This document shows positions 1 to 11,784 of a stretch of DNA of 64,000 bases, piece after piece. The notes beneath the pieces are model-generated. The model had not been told where the DNA came from, searched no databases, and saw only the letters and a program-made list of their open reading frames with translations. Source of the stretch: Gordius sp. MW1 (lineage: Eukaryota > Nematomorpha > Gordioida > Gordea > Gordiidae); the NCBI GenBank assembly GCA_964036665.1, contig OZ038530.1, positions 9,326,501 to 9,390,500 of the forward strand, in the 5' to 3' direction. Every line of letters begins with the position of its first letter. The stretch's first letter is position 1. The translations under genes were made by a program, and so were the position numbers.

Positions 1-830
1 TAGGTAGAGGGAAATGGAACGCAATATTCGATCGCCTCAAGCCGAAAATCAACGACCAACCCGGCCAATTTCGAAGCTACAAGCACACCCATCCTCACCT
101 ACCTTTATAATATCATAACAGATAATACTCTAATTTTAATTAATATATTCTCCTGTGTCGATTACCATCAATTTTTAGACTTGGAGAGACAACAACAACA
201 AAAAAAAAAAGAACACCGACACAAAGCTCCAAGAATGCGCGACCTACTCCGCCTTACCCTAAGCCTAACTATCGTTAAAGATTCAACATGGCAGATTGGA
301 TAACTCGACTGCCATTCACATAGCGTGATACAACAAAGGAATTTCGTAGAAAGCGTTTTAATCGACCGCGTCAAGCCCAAAAAACAAACAAACAAAATCA
401 ACGACCATCCAATTTCATTACCACAAGCCCATACATCCACACATATTTTTATATTATTCACTATGTCTACCTACCCGTTCAATACTCAAAACTATAATTT
501 GTTAAGCACAGTTATTATATTTATATATTAAATAACTCTGTTCCCCCCTTTTCTCTTATTATTTAGCTATATACTTTTTTCGCACCTTTTTCCTATCTCC
601 ATATGTATCTACTCTATTCTTATAAAAAACATCCATCCCTACAATCGCTATTGTTAATTTCTCGCTATAACCAGTTTTTGTAATTTTTTTTTTTTTTGTA
701 TCTATATCATCGTTGTTATAATCACTTTACTTCATTTTTATTTTTTGAGACTTCATCTTCTCCTTTTTTTTCCCCCCTGAAGATGGACTATAAGTTTCCG
801 AAATATTGCGTTCCATTTCCCTCTACCTAC
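1..830. mobile_element. Inverted-repeat element with Penelope-like ends
   Basis: Positions 1-28 and 802-829 are exact inverted copies of each other (TAGGTAGAGGGAAATGGAAC at the left tip). Inside the right end, around 775-815, is a CCTGAAGATGG ... CCGAAATATTGCG arrangement. This resembles the terminal repeats of Penelope-like elements, which carry a hammerhead-type CTGANGA/GAAA core. A second partial copy lies inverted at 18321-18533. The interior is AT-rich with no convincing coding sequence. The left tip is at the window edge, so the element may extend further. The Penelope assignment is inference; a MITE-like foldback is the alternative. Confidence 0.5.
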
Positions 831-2104
831 GCTATCAATCCAAATCCACCGTATTTATACAATGAAATTTACACCACATATTATAGCCGAAACGAAAAGG
901 CTTGCCTTTTATTAATTGTTTTGCATTGTGGTCCCAAAATAAGGAATCATACACTCATCCATGGATATGTGAGAATAAGAAGAGCTACGATGTTTAAAGT
1001 TGCTTTTGAACTTTTCATTTAAAAGATCCATATAATCTCAAACTTTGAAAAAAGTGTCAACCCTTACCAATTCGCTGTTGTCGGCCAAATGTATATATTT
1101 AGTTATTTCTTCGAGCCGATTCTTTGCATTCCACTAGATACCATTATGTTAAAACAGTCAGTTCAGAGCTCCCAAAACATTTTAATATACTTAGGAAACC
1201 AGTAGCCCTATTAAAAAAAGAATTGAGATTTAGATTTTAAATTCATTAACAGTTGAATTTACTCATATTCACCACATACGAAATAACATTATTTGAAAGA
1301 AATTGTTTCAAGTAATCTTTCCAAGTGGATGGGGTAAAAGGTTAAATTAATCATATAATTTTTACCTCATAGCAATATTAACTTTGTAATAAGAATATTT
1401 TTTAACGAAATTACTTATAAAAAATCAAATTAAAGCAAGTAAAAAAGTAGCATTACTCATTTAAATAAGCTTATACGTATGGACCTCTGCCCAGTGTAAC
1501 CTACGATTACACCAAACTTTGGACCAACATTATTCCCATTTTAATTAACCAAAAACAATTAAATTTTATATCAAGATAATTGTGAAAGTGTCAAGATTTT
1601 AATGATATAAATTAAAATAAGATTACATATGGTTGTGTCTCCATTTTTTGTGACTATATGAGAAGCAGTCGAAATTTCAAAATTAGCAATATTTGAGACC
1701 TCATTATTAATGAAAGAAGGAAGAGTAATAGAATCAGCTGATTTGCCTAAGTGTGATCTTTCATATTCAATTTAAAAATTAATGTTTCATCTAATAGTTT
1801 AAAATTTATAAGCGTTTAAAGTGGTGTCACCTACACGTTACACTAATACCTCTCGCTCTCGGGATTATATAGCTTTCAAGCTTCAGCATTTCCCCCTGTC
1901 TATTATAATAATTTGACCTAAATTGCAAATCTTATTCTAATATTTAAATATATTCATAGTAGCAGTTACTTGCAAAATTACTGTATTTTTAAATGCATGA
2001 TGATGCAATCTTTATATTTTGTTCATTCCAATTCTTAATTTCCAATTCTAAAACAAGATGATGAACTCTTTGTACTTGTTCAGGATGGGATTTAAGCGAG
2101 TGGG
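831..2104. other. AT-rich stretch without recognised genes
   Basis: No coding pattern, RNA gene or clear element end was recognised here. The open frame crossing the right end of the preceding element into this stretch has no recognisable domain and looks accidental. Confidence 0.5.
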
Positions 2105-2823
2105 GGTCAAAGGAGCTCATCAGGAAAAAAAGGAGCACACTTTGTTTATTGAAAATAAATCAAGGCAAAACTATCAAACTTATTTCTAAGAAGAATTTGC
2201 ACAAAGAAGGGTGTATTAATTTTAAAATAACCCTAACCCAAATCAAGAAATCAGTCCCTCATTTTTTTTAAAAAACATATCATCTCATAAAATGTCAATA
2301 TACATCATGCAATTATATCACATGTATATAAACAAAATGATACAATAAAATATTTTCATACATGATTGACTTTTATTATAAGTTTGAAAAAACATCAGGA
2401 TAAATAAAATATGTAATTTTATAAATATCCATAGTTGGTATTTAAAAAATATAAGTGCTAAATTATACAATAAAATCTTTCCATACATAAATGACTTTTT
2501 TATAAGTATAACATCAGGATAAGGTATTTGCTAAAACAATATGTTAAATTCTGATATACATGATGAGAAATGTTCCAATACAATCTTTATATATTCATAT
2601 ATTTACTTGTTATGATTTCACTAGGACATGTTAATATAAAATATTTTGTGCTAAGACAATATGTTAAATTCTGATGAATAATATGAGATAAGTTCCAATA
2701 AATTCTCTAAAAATTTATGTATATATTACTTGTTACAAATTCAAATTCACCATATCAAAAAAACCCTGAGCAAATCTGAGCAATCATGACGAGTTTCGCT
2801 CCTATTTCTGTGCTCCTTTGACC
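2105..2823. mobile_element. Non-autonomous TIR element (MITE)
   Basis: GGTCAAAGGAGC at 2105-2116 is matched by its reverse complement at 2812-2823. The interior is very AT-rich and contains two rounds of an imperfect repeat of about 130 bp, recognisable by the phrases ACAATAAAAT, ACATCAGGATAA and CAATATGTTAAATTCTGAT between 2335 and 2690. No transposase reading frame is visible. Superfamily is unknown because no clear target-site duplication was seen. Confidence 0.5.
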
Positions 2824-3426
2824 GGTTTCCGATTTAAGCTATGAGGAATAGGAATAAGGGGAGATATTGAACGAGCTGCATAATAAAGGGACACCCTCTT
2901 CCCATTTAGGAAGAGGGGTAAAATTATTAAACTCCTTTTTACTACATAGAATTTTACCTAATTAATTTTATATCCGAGAATTAAATAATAATTAATCGAA
3001 ATCACACAAGAGTTATAATTATTAATCGAAACGCTTATATCAAAATCACTGATGCGTGTTCATGTTGATTAACAATCATGGGGAGAAATAAATAAATAAG
3101 TATAAGCGCGTCGGGAAGAGGGGGGTAAAGTCACACACGTACTGAAATTAAATAGAAAGTAAAAGTATCACTATGTACTTAAAGTTACAGGAAAAGGGGT
3201 TACTCAGTGAGTATGCCTCTGATAGTCAGATGTACTTCTCGTATAAGATATAAGATCAATCCGACAATGTTAAGAAATCTAACAATAAATGTTGTAATTA
3301 ATCGAATGAGATACACTGTTTACGACGGGTTGGGGGAAATGGGGAATCCACGTATCGGGATACGATAAAAATAAAATAAGGAAATATTTTTAAAGTTTTT
3401 TACTTGGAACTGTTAGATAAAAAGTA
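2824..3426. other. AT-rich stretch, nothing recognised
   Basis: Spacer between the MITE and the BEL/Pao element. No gene, RNA or repeat end was identified. Confidence 0.5.
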
Positions 3427-3702
3427 TGTTAACAAAATGTTAACATGAAAAGAGCATATAACAAGAAGCACCAAGGACATTTCATTCATTCGCACGCCAT
3501 TTGTATTCATATATCAGCAATCCCTAAACTTCACACATTCAACAATTGCATCATCACCACACATTTTATAATCAATCACATTCATTCGCATTCCATAACA
3601 ATACATATTAAGCAAGTGTTCACATTCGCAATCTCACATGTTACGTTTAATTCATTCACATAAATTCAATCTAAAACATTTAAATAAACAAAATCTTCAA
3701 CA
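3427..3702 (+). repeat. BEL/Pao 5' LTR
   Basis: Runs from TGTTAACAAAATG to TTCAACA. A near-identical inverted copy lies at 8608-8882. Sequence just downstream (TTTTGGTCCTGCAGAGCC) sits where a primer-binding site would be expected. Confidence 0.75.
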
Positions 3703-3810
3703 TTTTGGTCCTGCAGAGCCGGATCCAGCACTTGGATTATTAAATATGAAACCTAAGGTAGATTCCAAAAGAACAGATATTCTGCACACCATAACTCGTC
3801 TTCTCCAGTT

Positions 3811-5739
3811 TTGCTCAGAAACAATGATTCAAATTTAATCTGCAGACTGGATGATTTAGAATTATCTTACAACAAATTTGTGAATTTAAGTGAAAAGGAA
3901 GAAGGTGATTGTCAACAGATTTTGGAACTCGAGGATAGGTACTATGAGGCTGTAGCTAAAGTACAAGCAAAAATCAATAATCTTAACCAGAGTAATTCAG
4001 CTGCTTTGTCTAAACCTAAACTTCCATCTATAGATTTGCCACAGTTTGGTGGCAAATATGAGGACTGGATCAATTTTTCTGGTCTATTTAAGACTTTGAT
4101 CCATGAAAACAACAATGTCAGTAATATTGAAAAATTAAACTATTTAAGATTATCAATTAAGGGCCCTGCAGCAAATATCATTAAATTATTAGAAATTACA
4201 TCCCAAAATTATGAAGTGGCCTGGGATTTACTTCAGAAAAGATATAACAATAAATGTCTTATCATTAATCAACGCATCAAGGCCTTATTTCAGTTGGGTA
4301 CTATTAAAGAATCAGGCCAAGAGCTTCGCCATCTACTTGACAACATTTTAAAACATACCGGTGCCCTGAAATCACTAAATTGCCCAGTTGACCATTGGGA
4401 CGACCTGCTTATATTTCTTTTAACCAACAAGTTAGACTCAATCACTGTTAAGGTTTGGGAAAACTCAATAAAAATAGATGAAACTCCAACCTTTACAACC
4501 TTTACAGAATTTTTATCACAAAGGTGCCTTGTTCTAGAAATTACTAATAAAATGGACCAAGTCGAACCTGTCACCAAATTCCCTGCTTACAGATCCTCAA
4601 TCAACCTTGCTACTTCTAATCCTTCATGTGTAATATGCAATCAGTCACATTTTGTATACCAGTGTGAAATATTTTTAAATAGTTCAATTAATGAAAAATA
4701 TGAATGGGTCAAGAAAAGAGTTTTGTGCCTGAAATGTCTTAGGCAAAACCATAATGCCTACCAATGCAGGGCCGGAACTTGTAAGATTTGCCAGAAAAGG
4801 CATAATACCTTACTGCATAGGTCAGACTTGACTTATGGCAATTTGCATGAGTCGGCAAACAATACATGCTATGGTCAAAATTCGCAAATTCTTCTGCCAA
4901 CCGCCATTGTGGAAATACAAGATTTAAAAGGTGTATTTCATTCGTGCCGGGCATTGTTAGACTCAGGCTCACAATCAAACTCTATCACCACGAACTTGGC
5001 CAATACATTACAAAACAAGCAACATCCCACAACAGAATCTATAGGTGGCATCAATCAAATTCACGCCCCAATCAACTCATACATTTTTACTTGCCTAAAA
5101 TCTAAATCTAGCCATTTCAACGAATCAACAAAAATTTTGGTAATCGACAAGATAACATCAAACTTGCCTTTACTCTCTTTTCCTAAATCAAATGTATCCA
5201 TCCCCGATAACATCACTCTTGCATATCCAAGTTTTAATAAATCAAGTACATTGGACATTCTTATTGGTGCCGAGTTATTTTGGGACTTATTAAGGGCAGA
5301 GCAATTACAATTTGGTAAAGGCCGGTTGGTACTACAAAACACAAAACTTGGTTGGGTAGTTTCGGGCCCCTGCCCTCCTTACAATATAAGTGTCCCAATC
5401 GAAACGAAGCTATGTAACATATCCACGCACTCATTGCAAAATCAATTAACTAAATTTTGGGACATAGAAGAAATTAATCAAAAATTACCGATAAGTGAGG
5501 AGGAGGCTGAATGTGAAAAAATATTTGAAACGACTTATGTACGTGACACAAATGGAAGATTTATTGTGCACCTTACACTTAGGGCTAATGTCAATCAAAT
5601 TGGAAGTACCTACCAATTAGCCCTACACAGATTTCTTTCCCTTGAAAGAAAATTAACAAAAAACAAACTGTTTTATGAAGAATACACCAAATTTATTCAT
5701 GAATACAAAAACCTAGGCCATCTCATTCCCACAAATTAA
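3811..5739 (+). pseudogene. BEL/Pao gag-protease region (fossil)
   Basis: About 640 residues in one frame. An N-terminal coiled region is followed by a DUF1759-type gag segment around residues 60-240 (LPQFGGKYEDW, LRLSIKGPAANII). Next come Cys/His clusters of nucleocapsid type around residues 270-340 (CVICNQSH, CLKCLRQNHNAYQC, CKICQKRH). A DUF1758-type aspartic protease follows, with the DSGS motif near residue 385 and DILIGAELFW near residue 490. This order is diagnostic of BEL/Pao and separates it from Ty3/gypsy, whose protease and gag look different. It is the front half of the element described at 3427-7757, and the coding region as a whole is broken. Confidence 0.9.
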
Positions 5740-5754
5740 CACTCTGAACTCCCT

Positions 5755-7757
5755 GTGTTTTATTTACCCCATCATGCAGTTTTCAAACTAGATAGCCTCA
5801 CCACTAAATTGAGAGTAGTCTTTGATGGCTCGGCTAAATCTTCTTCGGGAGTTTCTTTGAATGAAACTCTTATGGTTGGTCCTAAGGTTCAACAAGACCT
5901 TATAACTATTCTCTTGAGATTTCGCAAACACAACATTGCAATTACTGCGGATATAGAAAAGATGTACCGTCAGATTCTGATAACCCCAAAACATACCCAA
6001 TTACAAAGAATATTATGGCGAGATGACAAGTCACATCCAATTAAATCATACGATCTCTTGACTGTCACCTATGGAACCTCGGCGGCTCCCTATTTAGCAA
6101 CCAAGACTCTTCAACAATTGGCAGAAGATGAATCCATAAGGTTTACCATTGGATCTTTCAAGGCTAAGGAGGATTTCTATGTGGATGATTTACTAACCGG
6201 AGCTTCTAAGATTCCTGAGGCCAAGGAAATTATCCTTCAAATTCAAACACTGTTAATTAAGGGCGGTTTTAAGTTAAGGAAGTGGGCCACAAACTCAACT
6301 TCCTTATTCGATCATTTGTCGACAATATCCAGTGAAGATATTATACCATTAGACAAACACAACAACACCAAAACTTTAGGATTATTTTGGAATCCGCTCA
6401 CTGACAATATCAAATTCAACCTAACGTCGGAAGTCAAGGACAAGGGAATGTCAAAACGAAGCATTTTATCAAAAATAGCGCAAATCTTTGATCCGCTTGG
6501 ATTAATAGGTCCAGTTCTAACAAGAGCAAAGTTATTCATGCAACAACTTTATAAGCTTGAAATGTCATGGGACGAAACATTGCCGGAACAGTTTGTAAAA
6601 AAATGGGATTCTTTTGAAAATCAATTCACATCACTTAGCGCACTCGACATTCCTCGTCGTGTTATCACACATTGTAACCCAGCAACTATTGAAATTCATG
6701 GCTTTTGTGATGCTAGTGAAATTGCTTATGGGGCATGCATCTACATTCGATCGGGTGAGGATGGAAAATGGGCAAGCAGATTGTTATGTTCCAAGTTTCG
6801 AGTAGCGCCAATAAGAAGCATTTCAATTCCAAAACTCGAACTATGTGGTGCTTTGTTATTAACAAAATTACTAAATAGAGTGCTCTTATCTCTACAGCTA
6901 TCGGTGTCTGCGACAATATGTTGGACTGATTCTACAATAGTTCTAGCATGGTTGAAAGGCTCTCCATGTAATTGGAACACGTTCGTGGGTAACAGAGTGT
7001 CAAAAATACAGGAAATTAAAAATTACCAATGGAGTCACATCAGAAACTGCGAGAATCCAGCTGATGTATTATCAAGAGGTTGCTCACCAGCTGAACTAAT
7101 TAATAATAATAGATGGTGGGTAGGACCTGCATGGTTTTCTACCAATTATACATTTAAACCAAATCCCCTAAGTGAAACATCGAACATTCCCGAGCGCAAA
7201 ATTGTCAGCTTAACAACTACAGTAGAGCTCGACTCAATTTTCAATCAATATTCAAGCTTTCGCAAACTCACACGGATTGTTTCATATTGTTTAATATTTT
7301 ACACTAATACAAAACATAAGGCCCGCAACAGCGGCCAATCGTACATCAAATCATTGTCTACCAACGAGCTTGATAATGCAAGGCTAACAATATTAAAAAT
7401 TGTGCAAGAGAATGAATTTCCATCAGATATAATTTCATTACGCAAATCAAATAAGGTTGTTGATAATAGCAAATTATTGTGTTTAAACCCCTTCTACCAC
7501 AAAGGGTTAATTAGAGTAGGCGGTAGACTTGAAAATGCAAACATCCCCTTTTCGCAAAAACACCCAATTATTCTTCCTAGAAACCACCATGTCACCTATC
7601 TAATAATCAAAATGTATCATGAAGATTTTTTTCATACTGGGATACAAAACACTTTAGCTAATATACGTACTGTGTACTGGCCTGTCAATGCTCGATCGAT
7701 TGTTAAGAACGTAATACGAAAATGTGTTACATGTTTTAAAACCAATCCAAGAGGTGA
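5755..7757 (+). pseudogene. BEL/Pao reverse transcriptase, RNase H and integrase start (fossil)
   Basis: Reverse transcriptase signatures are clear: LRVVFDGSAKSSSG, ITADIEKMYRQI, YGTSAAPYLA and the catalytic FYVDDLLTG. They are followed by the Pao-type RNase H region (GFCDASEIAYGACIYIR, WTDSTIVLAWL, NPADVLSRG) and the start of integrase with its H2C2 zinc-binding region (YHEDFFHTGIQNTLANIR, CVTCF). Similarity stops at about 7757, where a HINE-like repeat begins. The family normally continues into an integrase core and a C-terminal region, which appear only as separate fragments elsewhere in this window. Confidence 0.9.
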
Positions 7758-8023
7758 AAGGGTAATTATCAATGTTAACATAATATACCAATTCAAAAAC
7801 GAAAAAAAAATTCGAATCACAATTTGGCCATTGGTCATTTTTTTCATTGATCAGTAACCAGCGGACGGCCAAAAGTCATATTATAAATGGTATTAACAAG
7901 AACAATATATTAATTTAAATAAAAAACCTCTCCGGGTATCGAACCAGCCAGTCAGAACGTTGGAGGACGGACGGACGGACAACGGACAACAAAAAGCGAG
8001 CCCATAAATTGCATAGCAATTAA
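7757..8023 (-). repeat. HINE-like repeat fragment in BEL element
   Basis: Carries the family landmarks in order: GGGTAATTATCAATGTTAAC, the TTGGCCATTGGTCATTTTT module, the CGGACGGCCAAAA phrase, GGACGG iterations, and the terminal block CGAGCCCATAAATTGCATAG ending near 8023. Only the block-bearing half of the family is present. It abuts BEL integrase sequence on its left, so it inserted into, or recombined with, that element. Confidence 0.7.
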
Positions 8024-8034
8024 TTTGAACAAAC

Positions 8035-8190
8035 GGCAATAAATAAAATTAAACAAAATAGAGATGGCGCTAAATTATAAACAAACTTTCATCATTGTTT
8101 GTACATTTTAAATTTTTATGTATTGTGTAAATTATATTTATTTTAGAATGCTGCTCTTGATATCTACCCAATTTACTATTTTTTATTTAC
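8035..8190 (+). repeat. Dispersed repeat, also at 17650-17830
   Basis: The phrases GATGGCGCTAAATTATAAAC, TTTTTATGTATT and TTGATATCTACCCAATT recur in the same order at 17650-17830. No coding or terminal structure is seen. The family is unknown. Confidence 0.45.
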
Positions 8191-8314
8191 CTTTAATATT
8201 GTACCAAAACTAAATAATTATAAATAAAGATTCATGGTGTTATAAAATCGTTGATTTAAAAAGAATAATAACCTTAGAAAGGTGCATAACCACGACTCCG
8301 ATACTTTGCTATTA

Positions 8315-8420
8315 TTAGAGTCCTGCAAAATGAAATTTTTTTGCCCTAACCCGGCCAGAGCCCGACGTCTCAGTTTTTAGTTTGCGCGAACCCACCCCAA
8401 GCCCGACCCGATTTTTCAAA
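8315..8420 (+). repeat. Left end of a TAGAG-type hAT MITE
   Basis: Starts TAGAGTCCTGCA and continues into C-rich CCCGACCCGA iterations. The same tip and repeat type bound the complete 102 bp element at 22585-22686 (TAGAAACCTGCA ... TGCAGGTCTCTA). No right end was found here, so it is a fragment. Confidence 0.45.
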
Positions 8421-8607
8421 TAAAAATTAAAAAATTTATTTTAAAATTTTTGAAAATTATTTTACCATATAAATACTTAAAGCATTAAATTGTTACTACT
8501 CGTTATTTACAACTAGGATAAGTTTGATATAAAATTTTCATTTTCACTCGCTACAATTTCTTCAGCAAATAATTTAAAACTGTAAATCTAAATTTATAAA
8601 ATACTTA

Positions 8608-9541
8608 GTTGAAGATTTTGTTTATTTAAATGTTTTAGATTGAATTTATGTGAATGAATTAAACGTATAACATGTGAGATTGCGAATGTGAACACTTGCT
8701 TAATATGTATTGTTATGGAATGCGAATGAATGTGATTGATTATAAAATGTGTGTTGATGATGATTGTTGAATGTGTGAAGTTTAGGGATTGCTGATATAT
8801 GAATACAAATGGCGTGCGAATGAATGAAATGTCCTTGGTGCTTCTTGTCATATGCTCTTTTCATGTTAACATTTTGTTAACATTCGTTGTGGAGTCCTTT
8901 AAATCGGGCAAGTCATTAATGTTGTCATCAATTGGTAAGACGTGAAGTCTGGCAACTGGTCTTTTGATAAGACCTCCAATAGTTTTGATAGTAGCTACCC
9001 TTACAATTCCATCTGCACCAGGGTGAATAATTTAGATACGTCCTAGAGGCCACTTTACCGGAGGCATATTATCATCTTTGATTATGACAAGTTGGCCGAC
9101 CCTAACTCCAACCGATGACTTATTCCATTTTCTGCGCATTTTTAGCTGGTTTAAGTATTCTCTTGACCATCGGCGCCAAAATTGTTGCCTAAGCAACTCA
9201 ATGTGTTGCCATCTTGATAACGTATTAACCTTTGCATTGGTCCAATCCCCTTCAGGAATTGAAGCAAATGATGTTCCGATTAAAAAATGGGCGGGAGTGA
9301 GACATGCTAAGTCATTTGGGTCGTCAGACAATGGGGTAAGAGATGAGATATATTGGCTATTTATATAAACTTTAAAAGGATCTGATGGGAATTTTTTGAT
9401 GGAAAATTTGTGCGGCATAGCCTCAATTTGGATCAATAGGGTTGTAGCTTCTTCGTATGTTAAATGTGCGGTCCCAATAATTCTTCTTAAATCGTGTTTT
9501 GTTGATTTAACTGCTGCCTCCCACAACCCGCCAAAATTGCT
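8608..9541 (-). mobile_element. BEL/Pao 3' part, inverted (fossil)
   Basis: On the minus strand this holds integrase C-terminal sequence (about 9032-9526) followed by a 3' LTR at 8608-8882. The LTR nearly matches that at 3427-3702. Orientation is opposite to the main BEL/Pao body, and the upstream edge near 9541 abuts a HINE-like repeat. The simplest reading is that the 3' part of one insertion was inverted between repeats. A second, independent fragment of the same family is possible. Confidence 0.8.
9032..9541 (-). pseudogene. BEL/Pao integrase C-terminal fragment (fossil)
   Basis: Shows GLWEAAVKSTKHDLRRIIG, DPNDLACLTPAHFLIG, LSRWQHIELLRQQFWRRWS and a final VRVGQLVIIKDDNMPPVKWP. These are the standard landmarks of the end of a BEL/Pao integrase. 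It leads into the 3' LTR on the same strand. It is only a piece of an integrase; the catalytic-core fragment at 11785-11960 lies on the other strand. Confidence 0.85.
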
Positions 9542-10040
9542 CCTACAAAAGCCTATGCCTCTACTGATGTGGGTTCGAATCCCGGAGAGGGCAAAATTTT
9601 TATTTTTTTTTAATTAAATCATGTATAGTTCTTGTTAAAACCCTTGATAATACGACTTTTTAACCGTGTCCTGGCTACTGACCAATGAGAAAAATCACCA
9701 TTGGCCAAATTGTGATTCGAAATTTTTTTTCGTTTTTTTTTTAAATTAATATATTGTTTTTGTTAATACCATTGAAAATATGGCTTTTTGGCCGTCCGCT
9801 GGCTTGACCAATGGAATAAAATGACCATTGGCCAAAGTTGGAATCGAAATTTTTTTTTATCGTTTTTCTTTGACTCGTATGTATTTATACACCGTCAATG
9901 GAAAAAAATGACCATTGGCCAAATTGTGATTTGAAATTTTTTCCCCGTTTTTTTTCGTCTCTTATGTATTTAAATCCTTTTTGACCTTGTCCTGGCTACT
10001 GACCAATGAAAAAATGACCATTGGCCAATGTGTATTTATT
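9541..10040 (+). repeat. HINE-like repeat with minisatellite units
   Basis: Begins with the tRNA-like phrase GTGGGTTCGAATCCCGGAGA. It then holds four rounds of the GACCAATGNAAAAAATGACC / ATTGGCCAAA dyad module separated by T-rich spacers and the TGGCCGTCCGCTGGC phrase. No open frame in it has coding character. Confidence 0.65.
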
Positions 10041-10728
10041 TTGTTGATTAAGGCGGCATTTAATGAATCATAAAAGAAATTTATGAGCAGGAAACTTAGT
10101 TACAAATGGTAAACATTTTTTCATTTCCTTGTCATATGTCTAAGAAATCAATTTAAATTCCATAAAAATATATTTTGTAATTTATCAACTTATAAAAATA
10201 CAAATTTATTAAGATTATGGCTAAAATTTTAAAAAATAACTTTGCCCCTCACTAAATTATTATTGCCCCCCTCTAATTCCAATGCTGGCTAGGCCCATAA
10301 ATATACCTATACGTTTAAATGTGTTAATGAATGAAAAATTTGGTATTTGAATTGAAATATATTATAATGAATTCTTTTTTCCTTACTACTATATGTTTGT
10401 AAATGTGTACTTATTAAACACTTAAATTATATCGTAACCATAATTAAAGTTTTGCAATTTTGTATTTTTAATGAAGAAAAAATAATAAGCTCCATCTCCC
10501 TTTCTAGTAAACGAAAAATATTAAAAAAGAAAATTATCGATTGAATATTCAGCTGTTAACTCCTTTCAATTGATATTAAGTGATAACTTACGATAAATAT
10601 TGAAAAGGCAACTGTCGAACTCTTAGCCAAATCATTTTTACAATTAAGAAAACTAAGTTGTGATATAAAATGGCGAAAGTAAAATTGCATATTGAATTAA
10701 AGTTAATTGTAGGATAAACCATAATATT
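10041..10728. other. AT-rich spacer with a MITE relic
   Basis: Around 10250-10310 there is a scrap of a short family ending GCTGGCTAGGCCCAT, also found at 14715-14865, 21520-21665, 28165-28235, 31130-31258, 38932-39094 and 52090-52242. Nothing else was recognised. Confidence 0.4.
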
Positions 10729-11312
10729 AGAGATGCACCGATACCACTATTTTGTGCCGATACCGATACCAGCCGATACTTAAGATTTTTTTGCCGATAC
10801 CGATACCATGCCGATACTTATAATAAAAAAAATTTTATACTAAATGTCTAGTTTTTAAATGTTTCCTTAAATTTGAAGTGTTAAAGGAATGTTTGTCTTT
10901 GCCCCCACGACTTATTTTAGCTTTGCATAATTCACAGATTACAATTTTTTCATCTGCTGACACAACAAAATAACTCCATAGTGTATCTAAAGAATCCATC
11001 TAAGGCTTAATATATAATAATTTTTAAAATAAAATAATATTTACTTAAAAGCGCAGTCGGAACAGATGGTCAATGAGTTTATTATACTCCACATAAAAAT
11101 ATTTATAGCCAATCAAATGAAACAATTTTCAAAAAATTTGAAAAGTCCTCTATTTTTTAATCGTAGGAGATACTATAAGTATATTTTTTGAGTTTCATAT
11201 TAAAAAAGGTATCGGCTTGGTAATTGCCGATACTAGCAAAGTATCGGGCCGATACTTTTGGCAAGGTATCGGCGCCGATACCATGCCGATACTTGGTATC
11301 GGTGCATCTCTA
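10729..11312 (-). mobile_element. hAT element, non-autonomous, carrying a BED-finger ORF
   Basis: TIRs TAGAGATGCACCGATACC and GGTATCGGTGCATCTCTA bound 584 bp. A perfect 8-bp target duplication CATAATAT lies at 10721-10728 and 11313-11320, as expected for hAT. Subterminal regions are packed with GCCGATACC repeats, a typical array of transposase-binding sites. It retains one small BED zinc-finger ORF on the minus strand and no catalytic domain, so it depended on a partner for movement. Confidence 0.88.
10835..10999 (-). CDS. BED-type zinc finger mini-ORF (hAT transposase N-terminus)
   Basis: A 54-residue frame starting MDSLDTLWSYF. It shows the aromatic W..YF start of a BED finger, then CELC and a closing HLKTRH, giving C-x2-C ... 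H-x4-H. BED fingers form the DNA-binding start of many hAT transposases. The frame ends shortly after the finger, so no dimerisation or DDE catalytic part is present. It lies between arrays of GCCGATACC repeats that could be its own binding sites. It could be a plain remnant, or a small DNA-binding protein that competes with full transposase; the second idea is inference. Confidence 0.7.
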   Translation of the reverse strand: MDSLDTLWSYFVVSADEKIVICELCKAKISRGGKDKHSFNTSNLRKHLKTRHLV

Positions 11313-11339
11313 CATAATATACGTATTTTTTTTTTAATT

Positions 11340-11784
11340 AAATTAATATTTTGTTCTTGTTAATACCATTGATAATATGACTTTTTGACCGTCCGCAGGC
11401 GACCAATGAAAAAAATGACCATTGGCCAAAGTATAGGGTTCCATATCAGTAGAGGCATAGGCCCTTCTAGGGGAGGGCACAGGGTAATTATCAATGTTAA
11501 CCTAATATAACTATTCAAAAACGAAAAAAATAAATTTCGATTTACTTTAGCCAATAGTCATTTTTTTCATTGGTCAGTAGCTAGCGGAAGGTCAAAAAGT
11601 ATATTATCAATGGTATTAACAAGAACAATATATTAATTTAATTTAAAAAACCTCTCCGGGATTCGAACCAGCAATTAAGAATTTGCCCTCGCCGGGATTC
11701 GAACCCACATCAGTAGAGGCATAGGCTTTTGTAGGGGCACAGGGACCCATATCAGTAGAGGCATAGGCCCTTGTAGAGGAGAGA
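11340..11784. repeat. HINE-like repeat fragments
   Basis: Two oppositely arranged pieces of the minisatellite-bearing family. Landmarks are GACCAATGAAAAAAATGACC, GGGTAATTATCAATGTTAAC, TTCGAACCCACATCAGTAG and CATATCAGTAGAGGCATAGG. They flank the BEL integrase fragment that follows. Confidence 0.6.

Larger units (their letters stand above)
3427..7757 (+). mobile_element. BEL/Pao LTR retrotransposon, 5' part (fossil)
   Basis: The 5' LTR (about 3427-3702) starts TGTTAACAAAATG and ends in CA. It is followed by gag-protease coding sequence and then reverse transcriptase, RNase H and the integrase zinc-binding region. The right side is interrupted by a HINE-like repeat at about 7757. Further parts of the same family lie at 11785-11960 (integrase core) and 8608-9541 (integrase end plus 3' LTR, on the minus strand). 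The two LTRs differ at only a handful of sites by eye, so the insertion is fairly young. The element is broken in a few places. Confidence 0.9.

Noticed and set aside
696-1022. 108-residue open frame on the plus strand
   Set aside because: It straddles the end of the inverted-repeat element and unique sequence, has no domain and reads as chance.
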